DNA from: Symsagittifera roscoffensis | Taxonomy: Eukaryota; Xenacoelomorpha; Acoela; Convolutidae | DNA length: 64,000 nt | Assembly (NCBI RefSeq): GCF_963678635.1 | Contig: NC_087068.1 | Span: forward strand, 4,425,079 to 4,489,078 | Direction of reading: 5' to 3' | In this document: positions 1 to 12,016 of the stretch, piece after piece | How positions within the stretch are numbered: the stretch's first letter is position 1 | Layout of the letters: every line of letters starts with the position of its first letter | Program-made: the position numbers and the translations under genes | Notes under the pieces: generated by a model | Database searches by the model: none | Seen by the model: only the letters and a program-made list of their open reading frames with translations | What the model was told of the DNA's origin: nothing

Positions 1-3000
1 TGATTTAATTAACTTTTGTCTTTATGTAAACTTAATTTTTTCCTTTTTTTTTGATTTTCTTGGTGAAAATTGAGACGAAATTGTTGATTTTTGTGTTGAT
101 TAATAGAAGGGGTTGCAACTTTTATATAATATTTTTTAGGTTGTCGTCAAATCTAGTGGTATTGCTTATTTTGACCAGGAGGTCTTGGAACGAAGTTATA
201 GATCTAGTCGAAGTTGGAATTATATCGGCTAGAAATAAAGATGTTGTTTGAACTAAAATTGAGATGATATCAAGTGATTTGATTGGTGATTTTGAGTTAA
301 TTTTTTCTTAAAAACAGAAAGATAGAAAATTGAATATAAGTTTTAGAAAAGTTTCAAGGTTTTCAAGATTTTTATAACGAATGCTTTTTTTGATAATGTT
401 ATTGATAATATCAATGATCAGAGGGTTGCTGGAATTTTGTTTTCTTTATTATCTAAGATTGGGGGATGAAAACATTGTAATCTTTTCCCGATTGATTTCT
501 GGGACGAGATGATTGAAGTTATTGTAATTTTTTTGTTTCAACTGATAAAAATGTTTCCTGTATTTTTCAAATAGTTCTTTGTTTTTGAATAGTTTGTTTA
601 GCAAGTGCTCGTGTCATTTTTGTGAAATATCACGTGGTAAAGGTGGTACGTTAGTTGAAGTTTCAGGTGTTCTGGGATCATTTTTGTCTGTTTCTATTTC
701 GACGATGTGTAATCCTCTAAAAGATTTTAGTTGTGTTAGTTCACGAAGGCGAACTTGTTTGGGTAATAGGGTAAAATGTTGTTTTGATAATGTATCGTTT
801 CTTTTTAATAGCAACAATTAATTGATATGTAACGTCGGTGGGTTTTTCGATAATTTGATATAATCCTTTGAAATTAGGTTTTAACTTATTTGAGACTCTT
901 TTTTCTTTTGAAAAAGTTGGAATTGGTTCAAAGACTTCTATATTAAGATCTGATGCTGTTGTAAAGCGTGAATTTTCTTCAGATTGAATGTTTTGTCCTT
1001 GTAAAAAATTCTTTGCAATTTTCCGCTAAATTTCTTTGCGTTTTTCTACTCTCTTTGTATTCTATTCTCAATGGGTACCAGAGGCTCCTCTCAAAACTTG
1101 TGGGTGATGAATTTAAACTTCATCATGAATGTGAAGTAGTAGGTTAAAATAAAATGAATCATTAGTTGGTTGGCAATGTCTTTGTGATTTTTTGAAGAAT
1201 TTGCTCTGAACGTTATAGGTTTTCGTGTTTTTTGGTTAAGAGCCATTTTATTGGGTGATTGTCCAAATGTTGTTGTGATGTGAGAATTTGAATCTAAGGA
1301 AATAAAATTATTTCTCTTGACCAATCGGTGTTTTTCTTGACCAAAAGGAGTTCGGGTTTTCCAAAGTTTGCTATCCAGTGTTCGTAGAGTGTTGTATATG
1401 AATATTAAGCCCTACAATGGGGGAGAGGGTTGATTGCTGCGTAAATGCTTCTAAAATTACCATTATAACAAAACAATTTTCTGAGGGGGTATAGTTCTTT
1501 TGTGTCGAATGAGAATTTATGGTTGAAATACAAACTTTGTCTTTTAAAATCTTGTTTTTTTTTTGCAATTTGTTATTTTTGTGGGAGGGGTTTATTTAAT
1601 TGACTAGTGATTATTATGGTCATTACAAACTACTTTAATCCAAATTAAACCATTTTGGAAATAAAAGCTTTGCAAGAAATTACAATTTGTTTTATCTGAT
1701 CGTGTATGTCCTTTTGTGTGTAAGGAATGCGATATATGAAATGCTATTCAAATCAAACCCAATGGGAGACAAGGTACTTTCTTATTTGGATAAAGAGACC
1801 CAGTATAGCAGTATTTTTGATTATCGTGGTATTGTTAAATTTTCGAAATTATCGGAGGCAAGTCTTGTTTCCACAAATTCTAATTTCGGCTTTCGTCGCG
1901 GGTCTAGTTTTATTTTTATGGTAGGATTTCTTTTGTATGGTGACAGGGTCGAGATTTCGATATTTCTGGATTAAATGTGAGATTTATTGTTCACCATAAG
2001 AAGATATTTTGAAATTCCCTTTTTGATAGAGGTATAAAGTCCGAAGTGTCTTTTACATCAAAAATTTTTTTAAGTATACTTTCAATTTGTTTCTAATGGT
2101 CGTGCCAAATTTGTTGTGTTTTTAGGTCTTTTTTGATTTTAAGGGAATTGATTTTTTTTCCATTGTGAATTTGTTGATGATTTTTCCATTGTGAATCTGA
2201 TTTTTCAACAGATAGTATGGATCTGAATGTCTTTTCCTAGTAAATCTATTTCTTAATGATTTTTTTTGGCAATCTAAGTAGAGAAGAAAATGTTCTAGGG
2301 TTTTTATTTGTTTTGTAGCAGAGTAAGTTTTAACTGCATATTCAAATTCTAATCAAGGTGGTTTTTTGTTTTTAAGGATGAAGGCTTTTATTTTCTGTGG
2401 TATTCTGCGTCGCACATAGCATAGAAAGGTTTGTTCGGATCGGGGTGATGTTTGAGGTTTGTTCAGATAGAAGAACTTTGATTTCATCAAAGCGTTTTTG
2501 GTACTCTAATGTCCATTCAAAAATTTTGTTGCCTATTGATATTCTAAAACGGTCCAAGATTTAAATTCTTTTTCTTAAACATAAATGCCTAAAACTTTTA
2601 ACAACCCAAGAACTTCTTGGATTTTTTGTTTGTCGGATGGTGATGGAAAGTTTAGAGTTGCATCTGTTCGTGATTTCAAGGTTGCTATTGTGGTTCCTTC
2701 AATAATGTGTCCTCGAAATTTTTCCGAGCGAGTAAAATTGTGATTTATCGTGGGCTTCTTTCATTTTTTTGTTTAATAGAATCTAATGATAATTTTCTAA
2801 GTTTTTGTATTATGAATTGTTGCATACATGTAATGCTATTTTATCTATATTTGAGGTTTTTGCTAATATTAGTGATTACTCTAAAAAATTATTGAATTGG
2901 TCTGAATTCAATCTTAGACATGGATCATTTTTGGGTATTCTGATTGTTTTTATATTGATGGACTTGGTTGATTGGGAAATCGTATGCACGTCTCCAGTTA

Positions 3001-4640
3001 GTGGTTTTAGTTGTTTTCGTTGTTGGTTGTAGATAAGGTAAAATTTGGCGAAAAGGGAGGTTTTTTATTTAGCCTTTGAAAAAATGATAAAAATATATTT
3101 TTCATTTTTGTGTATTTTTCTTTAATTTGTAATTTGCTGTTTAGAATGATTTTTTGTTGAATTATATTTTATATTCAATTGTATTCCAACTAACTACATT
3201 GTGTTTAACATCTGTTTATAGAATATCTGCTCAAAAATTTAAAGTATAAGCTTGTTTGGTTCAAGTTTTTGTTTGGTTTAATTGATAATTGAGTCTTTCC
3301 CTTATTTGTTGAACAAATGAGATCTTAATAATTTTTGATTCTGCTTCTGAACCAATTAAAAGAACTATTTCAAAGTCTGGTAGTTGAAAATTTTTACTTT
3401 TCGAGCTTTGTAAAGGAAGTGGTTTTGTCCAAACTTTTCTTTCAGGTGAGGATATCTTGGTTGTTGTGTTTTGATATATGTTATTCACCTTTGAGCGATT
3501 TTTGATTTTATGAAGTAATTTATGTTGTTTTTCATGATTTTTTTTTATTCTTGAAGATTTGAGTTAGGATTGTCATTCTGATTATAGTTCTAACCAATTA
3601 GTTTTTCATGTTCATGTTCTATTTTAAGCATGTTGATAAATTATGTGTTTTCGGTTTCAGTTTCATGATCTGTGCTTTCACAGTGAATACGATTTACTTA
3701 TAATTCTATGGTTTCCGTGGTATCAATTCCTGGTGGCTCTTTAGTTGTTTCAAATGTAGATTGGTTTTGGTTGATTTCTCGGTGATGTTTAGGTGTGCTC
3801 CTTTTGGTTCTGTCTAATATGATATGGTGAATTGTTTTGATATGGTGATTGGGAGTAGTTTCTTGATCTATTTTGATAAGTATTTTTTCTCTTTCTAGAA
3901 CTACCACGGGATCTTTTTATATTATTATTATCGGGTTTGTCAATAGAATAATTCTGAGATCTATTGTTGTATTAGTTTCTACGGCTATTGTTCGAATACT
4001 TGCGATTGCGGTTGTATGAACAATTGGGTATTCGGCCTTTAGAATGGTATCTATCTATTTCGAGGGTTTAAGTATCAACGATTTCTATTTTAAAATGAGT
4101 AGTTACTTCTAGTAGAGTTTGATCTGGAATAATGTTTCTGTACAGAGCGTTCTTACTGTTTGATCTATTGATCTATTGTATCTGTTTCGTCAATTATTTT
4201 TGTCCAGCTGATGATCTTTCACAAAAGCCATTAGAATATGGGGACTGCAATCTGCTATTATTATAGCTGGATGGAAGCGGATTTCCTGGATTGTGGTTAC
4301 TTTGTTTACCCTTATTTGGTAAAATTTTGTATTGGTAGAAGAACTTGTTTGGTTAGTTATCTTTTGGTTGTCTATTTGATTTATCTTGTTGTTTTTGTCT
4401 GCAATCAGTAGCACTGTGTGCGTATCTGCGCCAATATTTATACCATGATTTGAATGAAGGTCTTCCTTCTCATATATGTCAGAGTTTGGTTGATTTTTAA
4501 GGCTAAATCATTATCGGAGTCTTGGATCTTGTTATTGTATAAGGTTAATAGTTGGATACTATTTACGTATTTTAGTTTCAAATTTTTAGTTTCTGCTAAT
4601 TTCATTGTCATTTCAGCTTGCTCTAATTTGGCCTAGAACT
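1..4640 (-). mobile_element. Decayed Ty3/gypsy-type LTR retrotransposon
   Basis: Read on the minus strand, the pieces lie in gag-pol order. Near 4389-4446 is a degenerate CCHC zinc knuckle whose end, HSATDCRQK, is intact but whose first cysteines are lost. Near 3350-3430 is a weak aspartic-protease-like string (GSEAESKII). At 2565-2726 is the end of the reverse transcriptase (FRGHIIEGT, then FPSPSDKQKIQEVLGLL), and at 2372-2557 the RT/RNase H junction (FEWTLEYQKRFDEIK). These match the gypsy pattern of FLGH, P-P...FLGL and F.W...Q.AF..LK. A further RNase H-like string (QKNYTPSENC) lies near 1500. Stops and frameshifts are everywhere, so the copy is dead. I could not place an integrase or delimit LTRs, and the left end may run out of the window. 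Confidence 0.72.
2372..2726 (-). pseudogene. gypsy RT C-terminus and RT/RNase H linker remnant
   Basis: This is the best preserved coding piece of the gypsy-like element. The minus strand gives FRGHIIEGT, then KSRTDATLNFPSPSDKQ and EVLGLLKVLGIYV, which line up with the family pattern FLGH.IS, K..AI..FP.P...K..RSFLGL..YYR.FI. A frame break follows, then FEWTLEYQKRFDEIKVLLSE, the conserved stretch before RNase H. The alignment is by eye to the known family pattern. The fragment cannot encode a working enzyme. Confidence 0.75.
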
Positions 4641-4724
4641 TAGCGGAAATCTATATCGAGTTATCGAAATTGATGATGATTGTGATTTTTAATTGAATTA
4701 CGTAAGTTACGCTCTTGAGAGTTA

Positions 4725-6460
4725 CGCAACCCAGTTATAGTTTGAAAAAAAAATGGTCGAAATGGTAGAGTATCGAAACTCCAACATATTGTTTCGGAAA
4801 AATAAATCTGCGAGTGTTTTGAAACGGTAAAATTTGGCTTAATCAACCAAATAGTTTGCTATGACAAAAATTGGCCTGTCCGAGAATCGAACCGTCAATA
4901 TTCGCATTAGGCTACCCCAACTACATTGCTATAACAAAGATTGTTCAGTCCGACGATCTAACCGCCAGCATTCGGCTTCAAGCTCCGTAGTTACTTTGTT
5001 AAGAAAAAAATGATCTTTCTGAGGATTGGACCGGCGTAATTTGGCTTTAGGGACCGAGAAAATTTTTAGTCTGCCCGAGTATCGAAACGGTTATAATCAG
5101 CTTCGAGCTCTGTCGTTGTTTTGCTAAAACAGCACCGTATGTCCAAGTATCAACAGCATCAGATTGGGCACCTTAGTTACTTTGCTATGGAGAAAACTCG
5201 GCCTGTCCGAGAGTCTAACCGACAAAATTTGGCTTAAGGCAACTAAGTTAAAATTCTATAAGAAAATTGTTCTGCCCTAGGATCGAACTGACAACCTTTG
5301 GCTTTGCGGATCCCATCAATTTGCTAAGAAAAAAACAGAATCTGTGCGAGTATCGAACCGCCAATCTATTGAGCTTGTGCAAATCAGTCTGCCAGAGTAT
5401 CGAAACGGCAACATTGGGCTTGATCAGTTAATTTGCTATGACAAAAATGGACCTGTTTGATAATCGAACCGCCATTATTCGGATTAGGGCAACCCAGTTA
5501 CCTGGCTATGACAAAGATTGTCTGTCCGACAATCGAACAACCAACATTCGGCTTCGAGCTCCGTAGATATTTTGCTAAGCAAAAATGATCCGGTACATCC
5601 TAGTATCAATCCTCAAGGCCTGTACGAGAATCAAACCGCCAACCTTGGGATTAGGGTACCTAAGTTAAAGTTTATGACAAGAGTTGGTCTGTCTGAGGCT
5701 CGAACGGCCAAAATTCGGCTTCGGATACCCCAGTTACTTTGCTATGAAAAAATTTTATCTGCCCGAGTATCGAAACGGCATTATTCGGCTTTGGGAACCC
5801 AGGTACTTTGCTTAAAAAAAATCCGCCTGTCTGAGAATCGAACCGCCAACATTCAGACTAAAGCACCTCAGTTACATTTCTTTGACAAAAATTAGTCTGC
5901 CCGAGGATCGAAACGGTAAAGATCGGCTTCAGGCACCATGGTTGTTTTTTTAAGAAAAAAACACGGCCTGTCCGCGTATCGAACATTTAACATATTCAAG
6001 TTTGCCGGAATATTAATTTACAATGAAAAAAATATCAGTCTGCCGGAGTATCGAAACGGCAATATTCGGCTTGATCACGCAGTTACTTTGCAAAGAAAAA
6101 GTATCGGCTTGTCCGAAAATCGAACAGCTAACAATCGGCTTCTGGTACCATAATTACTTTGCTAAGAAAACAAAACACAGTCTGTTTGAGTATCGAACAG
6201 GCGACATATTCAGATTGGGCGCCCTTGTTTTTTGCTATGAAAAAAAATCCGCCTCTCCGAGAATCGAACAGCCAGCATTCGGATTAGGTCACCGGAGTTA
6301 CATTTCTATGACAAAAATTAGTCTGTCCGAGGATCTAACTGGCAACTTTTGGCTTTGAGGACCTCAGAAACTTTGCTAAGAGATAAATAGACGGTCTGTG
6401 CTAGTGTAGAACCGTCATTAATCGGCTTCGCGTATCCGAGTTACTTTGCTAAACGGGCCG
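4725..6460 (-). repeat. Tandem array of ~70-bp tRNA-like units
   Basis: About 24 clear units plus one or two diverged ones at the left. On the plus strand each reads roughly TCCGAGAATCGAACCGCC, ATTCGGCTT, then GTTACTTTGCTA. Spacing between successive TCGAAC cores is 68-73 bp. On the minus strand each unit carries TAGCAAAGTAACTGG, like a tRNA A box, and GGTTCGATTC, a good B box, about 39 bp apart. Two subtypes partly alternate: GAATCGAACCGCC and GTATCGAAACGGC. In the first subtype TTTGTC before the A box can pair with GACAGR after the B box, and CCA often follows, like an acceptor stem. The T stem does not pair, so these are not canonical tRNA genes. Open frames through the array show a ~24-residue periodicity that only reflects the DNA repeat. 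Confidence 0.85.
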
Positions 6461-8150
6461 TTTAATTTCAAGATTCCGAGATCTTCCGCCTCCCAGTTAC
6501 TTTGAGCGGATTAAACCATTAAACCATAGCCGCGTTAGTCTAGCTGTGTTTTTCGCTGTTTAAATTGAGACCGACTAAAATTTATTAATTATCGTAACTT
6601 GATGAAGATCGTAACAATGTAGTAAAGCTAAGCCTGTCTGAAACTGTTGATGCTACCATTCTCTCAATCTTGAAACCTCAGTATTTCAATGTGTATTTAA
6701 CATTACATTTCAGTTGTTTGTGTTTGCCTTTTTTCTTTTCATTTTTGTCTAATGAAATCATCAAGCGAGCTAAGATGATCATCATATCAAGCCTGCTGAT
6801 TCGTAATCGGAGTTTTCAGCCGACTCACTACAAATTACGGATTCTTTGTGCCAAATTATCCTGCTCAATGAGCGAATACTTTTTTTCCCTCTTGTAACTT
6901 CATCATAATTCACAAATTGTAAAAACAATCATAAGTCTCTTAACCACTACGAACATGCCCAATGCATCAAAATGATCTTGCACAAATTGATAAACTGATA
7001 CCACATTCCCATCGGTGTGAAATAATCTCCTCAGAGTTCTTGCTTGTTCTGAGTTTTTTCCTGCCAGTTTCGAGAAGCACTACTGAGAAGGATTTTATAA
7101 GGATAATTATATTTTGAAGCCAAATTTTTCAATGATAAATTCTTTAAAATTGTGGGTATTCAATTTAGTTCGGCATAGGAGAATACCAAAAAGGCATAAG
7201 CCTGTCGGGTGGCATCTCCATCAGCGAAATCTGTACGCGTACTTTTTTAAAAAGTTTACATCATTTGGACAGTTCTCAAAATGACGCAAAAATTCTTCAA
7301 ACAGCAAAAACCATAGGAAGAAGACAAAACTGGTAAAAGAAACTGAAAACTGAAAACCAACGTAAAAATTATTTCAAGGTGTCTTCTAACGATCCAAGTA
7401 AGATACCAAAAAACTTATAAAAGTCGAAAACATAGTGAAAAAAAATTTGTATTTCCAAATGTAAGATTCTTTTATTTTATGAAAACTTGAGTCCAAAGAT
7501 TCAATGGTAATTGTTACTGCTTCACAAAGAATATCTTTTAAAATTGTGAAAACACGAAAACAATGTTTGATTTCATTCTTTGCTCCTTTAGTAAGCTTTC
7601 TTCGGCTTCGATGGTTTTTTTATGTAATGTCTGTGTTTATTGTATATGTTATCTCCTGTTCAATTATGTCTTCATGATGCTTTCAATTTCACAGGGTCAT
7701 CTCATGGTTTTAATTATGAGTTTAAAAAGTTTATAACGTGTAACTCTTGAAATAGACAGAGATTTTGTTTGTCCCGAGTTTGGTTTAGACTATCCCACGA
7801 TTTAACTTTCAAAACAATTGCTCCACAAGAGTTTTTGCTGGCTTCCTATTTTTTTTTTCAAGCCTGTCCTATTAGTTTTGCCGTAGACCAGCCAAAAATG
7901 TGTTTTGTATAGTCTGAGCAATGTGAATGTGTTAGAGAAAATCTTAGTTGACACAACATTGAGCAGGAACTAGCTGCCTTTTTCAAAGCTTTTCTCAGAT
8001 GTGTTTTAAAAATTAATTTCACTAAGTAGTAAAGCTAAGCATTGATGCGATCCACTGTTAGAACGTTTTTTTAAAACTAATTGAGCTGGTTGCTTTATCA
8101 TTGCTTATGGTTAGCTTATTAATCAAAAACCAAATTCAAAAACTGTCTCA
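6461..8150. other. No recognisable gene
   Basis: AT-rich sequence between the tRNA-like array and a minus-strand LINE. A short open frame at 6670-6897 (+) has no recognisable motif or splice context. The right end may contain the untranslated 3' tail of the LINE that follows. Confidence 0.5.
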
Positions 8151-9900
8151 TCAATGTTCTTTTACAATTCTTGTCCAGTTATAATAATTGCATAAAATCA
8201 ACTATGCTCGGCAAACAGTTCCTTTTTACTTTGCCCACTAAAGTTTGGCCAGTGCTAATATCTAGCAAAAAACAACAAAGGGCCCAGAAATGTATCTTTT
8301 AGACCACCATAGTTGATTGTTTTTGTTTAATTTCCGATAATGTACTTCTATAACTAACGTTCGTTTTGCAGTTTTTAAGATACGACCTCAAATGATTTAA
8401 AGAAAAACTTCCCAAACCATACAGTTTGCAGTTTTCTTGTAAAATATTGTGCTAAATTGTGTCGAACGCTTTTGTAACATCTAAAAACGTCCACACAGAC
8501 CCTACATTTTTGTCTAAATCCTGCATTAAATTTTCAGTGAGTTCTAAGATAGCTTCAACTGTGTTTTTCGATGAAGAAATTGTACTGAAAGAATGTTAAA
8601 ACCTTATAGCTTTTCAGAAATCTTCTCAACTGATTCTTAATCAGTTTTTCGAAAACCTTCACCAAGTTTTTCAGAAGAGATACAAGTCTGAAATTATTAC
8701 AATCACACCTTCTGCCATTCTCCTGAACTGGTTGACATTTAACAGTTTTTAAAACTGAAGATATATGGCAAATATACCCATTGAATAAAAAGGCAACTCA
8801 GTAGATCAGATATAATCGGACAATTTTTGAAAAAAAATTTGTAATTTTTTGAATTACTTCATACTCTTTTTGGGGTGAAATGCTTTCAAATACAGTTTTT
8901 TCTTGCTCTATAGCATTCATAAATTTTGTAAAGTTGTTTTACTTTTTAAAAACTTCTGAAAAAATTCAAAAATAATCTTAAATTTTGCGCTACGAATATT
9001 GTGTTTCGAACTCTCTTGTTCTTGCTTTTTTCTCTCCTAAGAATAATATTTTTTTGATTTTTCATGGCTGCTGCTTTCAAATTTTCTCTCCTACAGTTTT
9101 TTATTAGCTTTTAATTTTTTTTTGTTCCTAGAATGTTTCTACATTGAAATCATTCTTAGTGTTCAAGTATTTTTCGTATAATTTATTTCTCTTCTTACCC
9201 CAATTTTTAGGTTTGTTTTTGTGGACTATCCAATTTTCTCGACTTTAATTAACTGGGAGCTTAGAGCTTACTAATTAATGAACTCTTCACAATCAGATTG
9301 GATAGCTACTACGAGCTGTGAAATGCAATCATTTATGCATTCAATGTCATTTTTCAACTATATCTTTCCAGTGGTCTTCCAGAGCACAAAACTGGTCTTC
9401 CAGAGGGCAGCTGAATCTCATGGGTATCCAAAACGTTTCAGTTTTAACAGTATTCAAGTTTTTCTTTTTCAGCCTAAACTTTATCTTAAGTTCCATTGCC
9501 TCATGTTCTGATAAAAAACTTGTTGGATTATGAGCATCGAATAAATTTTGGTAAATATACATCATTTAGTGAAACGCTGCTTTTCATTATTCTTGTACTA
9601 TTCTCTTTCAATATAAGAAGCTGAACTGTAGCAGGCTGTTTATCAAGATTTAGAGAGTCACTTGTCGAATTAGACACAGCAAATTTCGGTCTCCGCATAC
9701 CATCTGCATATCTCCAGGCTGCATTTTCAAATCGAACAGATAATCTTGTAATTGATGAAGAAAGTTACCATTGTTCAGTAGAGGCAACAATTAGAAATCG
9801 TTTTTCTTAATCTTTTTTCACGAAAAAATGGTCACAACTTATATCTCGTCCGAAGTACCTTTTTAATTATTTTATTTGGAATACCTTCGTTAACGTTAAA
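8150..9900 (-). mobile_element. Decayed non-LTR retrotransposon (Jockey/CR1-like LINE)
   Basis: The minus strand carries reverse-transcriptase motifs in the right order. At 8630-8745: NNFRLVSLLKNLVKVFEKL, matching the NYRPISLL...KIFEKL block. At 8447-8516: FLDVTKAFDTI, a stop, then HNIL, matching FLDLSKAFDTVDH.IL, the first catalytic-aspartate block. At about 8370-8425: YGLGSFSLNHLRSYLKN, matching YGI.G..L.WFKSYL. A degraded G..LGPLLF-like stretch follows. Several stops and frameshifts are present. A minus-strand open frame at 9347-9565 may be the linker between endonuclease and RT. The family assignment within LINEs is uncertain. Confidence 0.78.
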
Positions 9901-10986
9901 AGCAAAATCGCCGTGTCTGTTCCTATTCACAGTCTCTACAAATTGGTAAAGTGGCAGTTTGAAACAACCAATTTTAAGATTATCTTTCAGACATGTTTCA
10001 ATTAGAGCTTTACTTTGAGGCTCATAAGTTTTAATTTTAAGAAAAATTTCCAGGGATTCAAGATTTTGCCTTAATGAACGGAAGTTTTTTGCAAAAAGAA
10101 ATGACCTTCAGCTTCAGATATAACACTTTTTACGAATATTTTTCTAATGGTGTAATGACAAGTATACTTCAACTTTACGATTTAAAAAAAAACTATCGGC
10201 TGATAATTTCAAAAGCTATTTTTCTTCGAACTCAAAACTAATTGTATTTTTTATAAAGTGACTTGATCAACAGATTGCTGAGAATCGCAATCTGACTCAA
10301 ATAAAAGTCTCTCTTACTTAAGTCAGTTTTGTTTCAATTTTAGTAATTCATTTAATTTTTTAAATTTGAATGTATTCTTTTTCATGCATAATTGATGAAA
10401 ATCGCAGCTGTTGGTTGTTTTTCAAGCTTGAACACTTTTCATTCTGGCTGCTGAAAATTGCACCCGGTTGAAGACAATTACTGCTGGACAAACTTTATTG
10501 CTGAATTACTTAATTACACTCCCGAGCGCTAATTGAACAATTTGACTGAAAGAGGAAACGAAAAAAATTAGGTACACTTCTTTTTAGAAAAATAATATAT
10601 AAGATGCAATTACTCTTCAGTTGCAATAATTTTTTTTTCTGAAAAACAAAGCAATTAGAAAAAATATGATTAAAAACTAAAACGTAGTGGCTAAATATCG
10701 TAACTAGTTTCAACTACAAACTTTCTTCTTTCTTATCCTCATTGCCTATTTCGGTTATAACTGAATCTTAAAGATCAGTTAACTGTTATACAAAATAAAA
10801 GTTTTTCATGTCCTGTGTTTTCACTGTTTTATGGTTTGCTTCTTGTTTCAAAACGAGGTGAAGAGAAGAAAAAAACTCGTCCGCCAAAATGCCAACTGTA
10901 GAATTGTCAATTGCGTATGAATGAAAAAACAATTGGTAAAAAAAAACAGATAATGAGAAGATTTTTTAGAAAAAAGAAGCTTTTTT
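9900..10986. other. No recognisable gene
   Basis: AT-rich filler with many homopolymer runs, ending at the scaffold gap. A minus-strand open frame at 10510-10713 is low complexity and shows nothing recognisable. Confidence 0.5.
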
Positions 10987-11186
10987 NNNNNNNNNNNNNN
11001 NNNNNNNNNNNNNNNNNNNNNNNNNNNNNNNNNNNNNNNNNNNNNNNNNNNNNNNNNNNNNNNNNNNNNNNNNNNNNNNNNNNNNNNNNNNNNNNNNNNN
11101 NNNNNNNNNNNNNNNNNNNNNNNNNNNNNNNNNNNNNNNNNNNNNNNNNNNNNNNNNNNNNNNNNNNNNNNNNNNNNNNNNNNNNN
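10987..11186. other. Assembly gap (200 N)
   Basis: A run of exactly 200 N, a conventional placeholder length, so its true size is unknown. Open frames crossing it are artefacts. It lies 5' of the main gene, so promoter or 5' exon sequence could be hidden here. Confidence 0.98.
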
Positions 11187-11280
11187 ACATGCTTCGACTA
11201 TGTAAAATAACAGTAGCAATACAATGCAAACTTACACTTGTTTTAACAACTGTTACACCGCTAAAACTACGCACCTACAG

Positions 11281-11450
11281 CAAGGCCTGTAGCCTAGTGG
11301 ATAAAGAAGATGTCAAGCAACCAGAAGGTTTGGGGTTCGAGGAGCCAGGAGGATTTTCCTAGCTAGAATTAGCCTAGATTTAGCTAACTTCTGATCAGAA
11401 TTAGGATTCGAAATAAAGAATTTTATTAAATCCATGCTTTATTTAAACAT
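11281..11450 (+). mobile_element. tRNA-derived SINE
   Basis: The head looks like a tRNA gene, with an A box at 11290-11300 (TAGCCTAGTGG) and a B box at about 11334-11344 (GGTTCGAGGAG). The last bases of the B box depart from the consensus and no clean cloverleaf folds. An AT-rich body and a tail with AATAAAG and TTTATTAAATCC follow. A tRNA-like head with a non-tRNA body is the usual SINE layout. The 3' boundary is approximate. Confidence 0.62.
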
Positions 11451-11901
11451 TTCGCAAAGAATTTCTGCCCAGAAATTAGATTAGATACAACGTATTTCAA
11501 GTAAAAGATAAAGAATTTTCTCGGTACGGGTACTACGTTATTACCAAGTAAGTACAATTGTATCAAAAACTCAGGTACTCGTAGAAGTATGGTCCTGTTA
11601 AAAACCTGGCTTAGAAGTATGGTCCCGTAAATCTACCACTGGTCCCAAATAATTGTCAGACATGAAAGATTTTACAGGTAGTTTCTAGGTTTTGCCAGTG
11701 AATTAATAATTTTGATAGTTCCATTTAGAAAAAAACGTTAGTGGCAAATCTAAAGAAGAATTGATAACAAGTTTTCCTTTTATTTTCATCCATTTGAAGT
11801 ACTTCAAGCATATTTCAAGTGGTCTGGCGGGACCACACTTCTAAACGAGAACCAAAACTCAAATTGCGTAAGATTTAGTAGATGTTCCAGGCGTGAGAGT
11901 G

Positions 11902-12016
11902 ATGGCAACTGATCAGGTCTTGATGAGTGAAAGCAGTTCTGATAAAATGGTTCTGGAGATTGACATTGATTTGAGTGAATACGGCGAAGCAAATGTAAAG
12001 TCAACAGACAAAGAAG
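11902..12016 (+). CDS. Exon 1: start of the NTPase-ankyrin gene
   Basis: ATG at 11902 has G at both -3 and +4, and an in-frame TAA lies upstream at 11869, so this is the first possible start in the frame. The 38 complete codons begin MATDQVLMSESSSDK and are acidic. The exon ends at a strong donor (GAAG|GTGAGT) in phase 1, matching exon 2. A minus-strand open frame over this stretch is a shadow. The 5' UTR and promoter were not identified. Confidence 0.62.

Noticed and set aside
1687-1974. Plus-strand coding frame in the gypsy region
   Set aside because: No recognisable motif; the element's coding sense is the minus strand and composition is like the surrounding decayed DNA.
5518-6358. Repetitive plus-strand open frames (LSENRTAN-type peptides)
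   Set aside because: The ~24-residue period is the 70-bp DNA repeat read through. There is no start context, and the frames shift between units.
4861-6410. Functional tRNA genes in the 70-bp array
   Set aside because: A and B boxes are present, but spacing is short, the T stem does not pair and the anticodon stem is only about 3 bp.
10848-11274. Open frames crossing the N run
   Set aside because: They exist only because N blocks stop codons from being seen.
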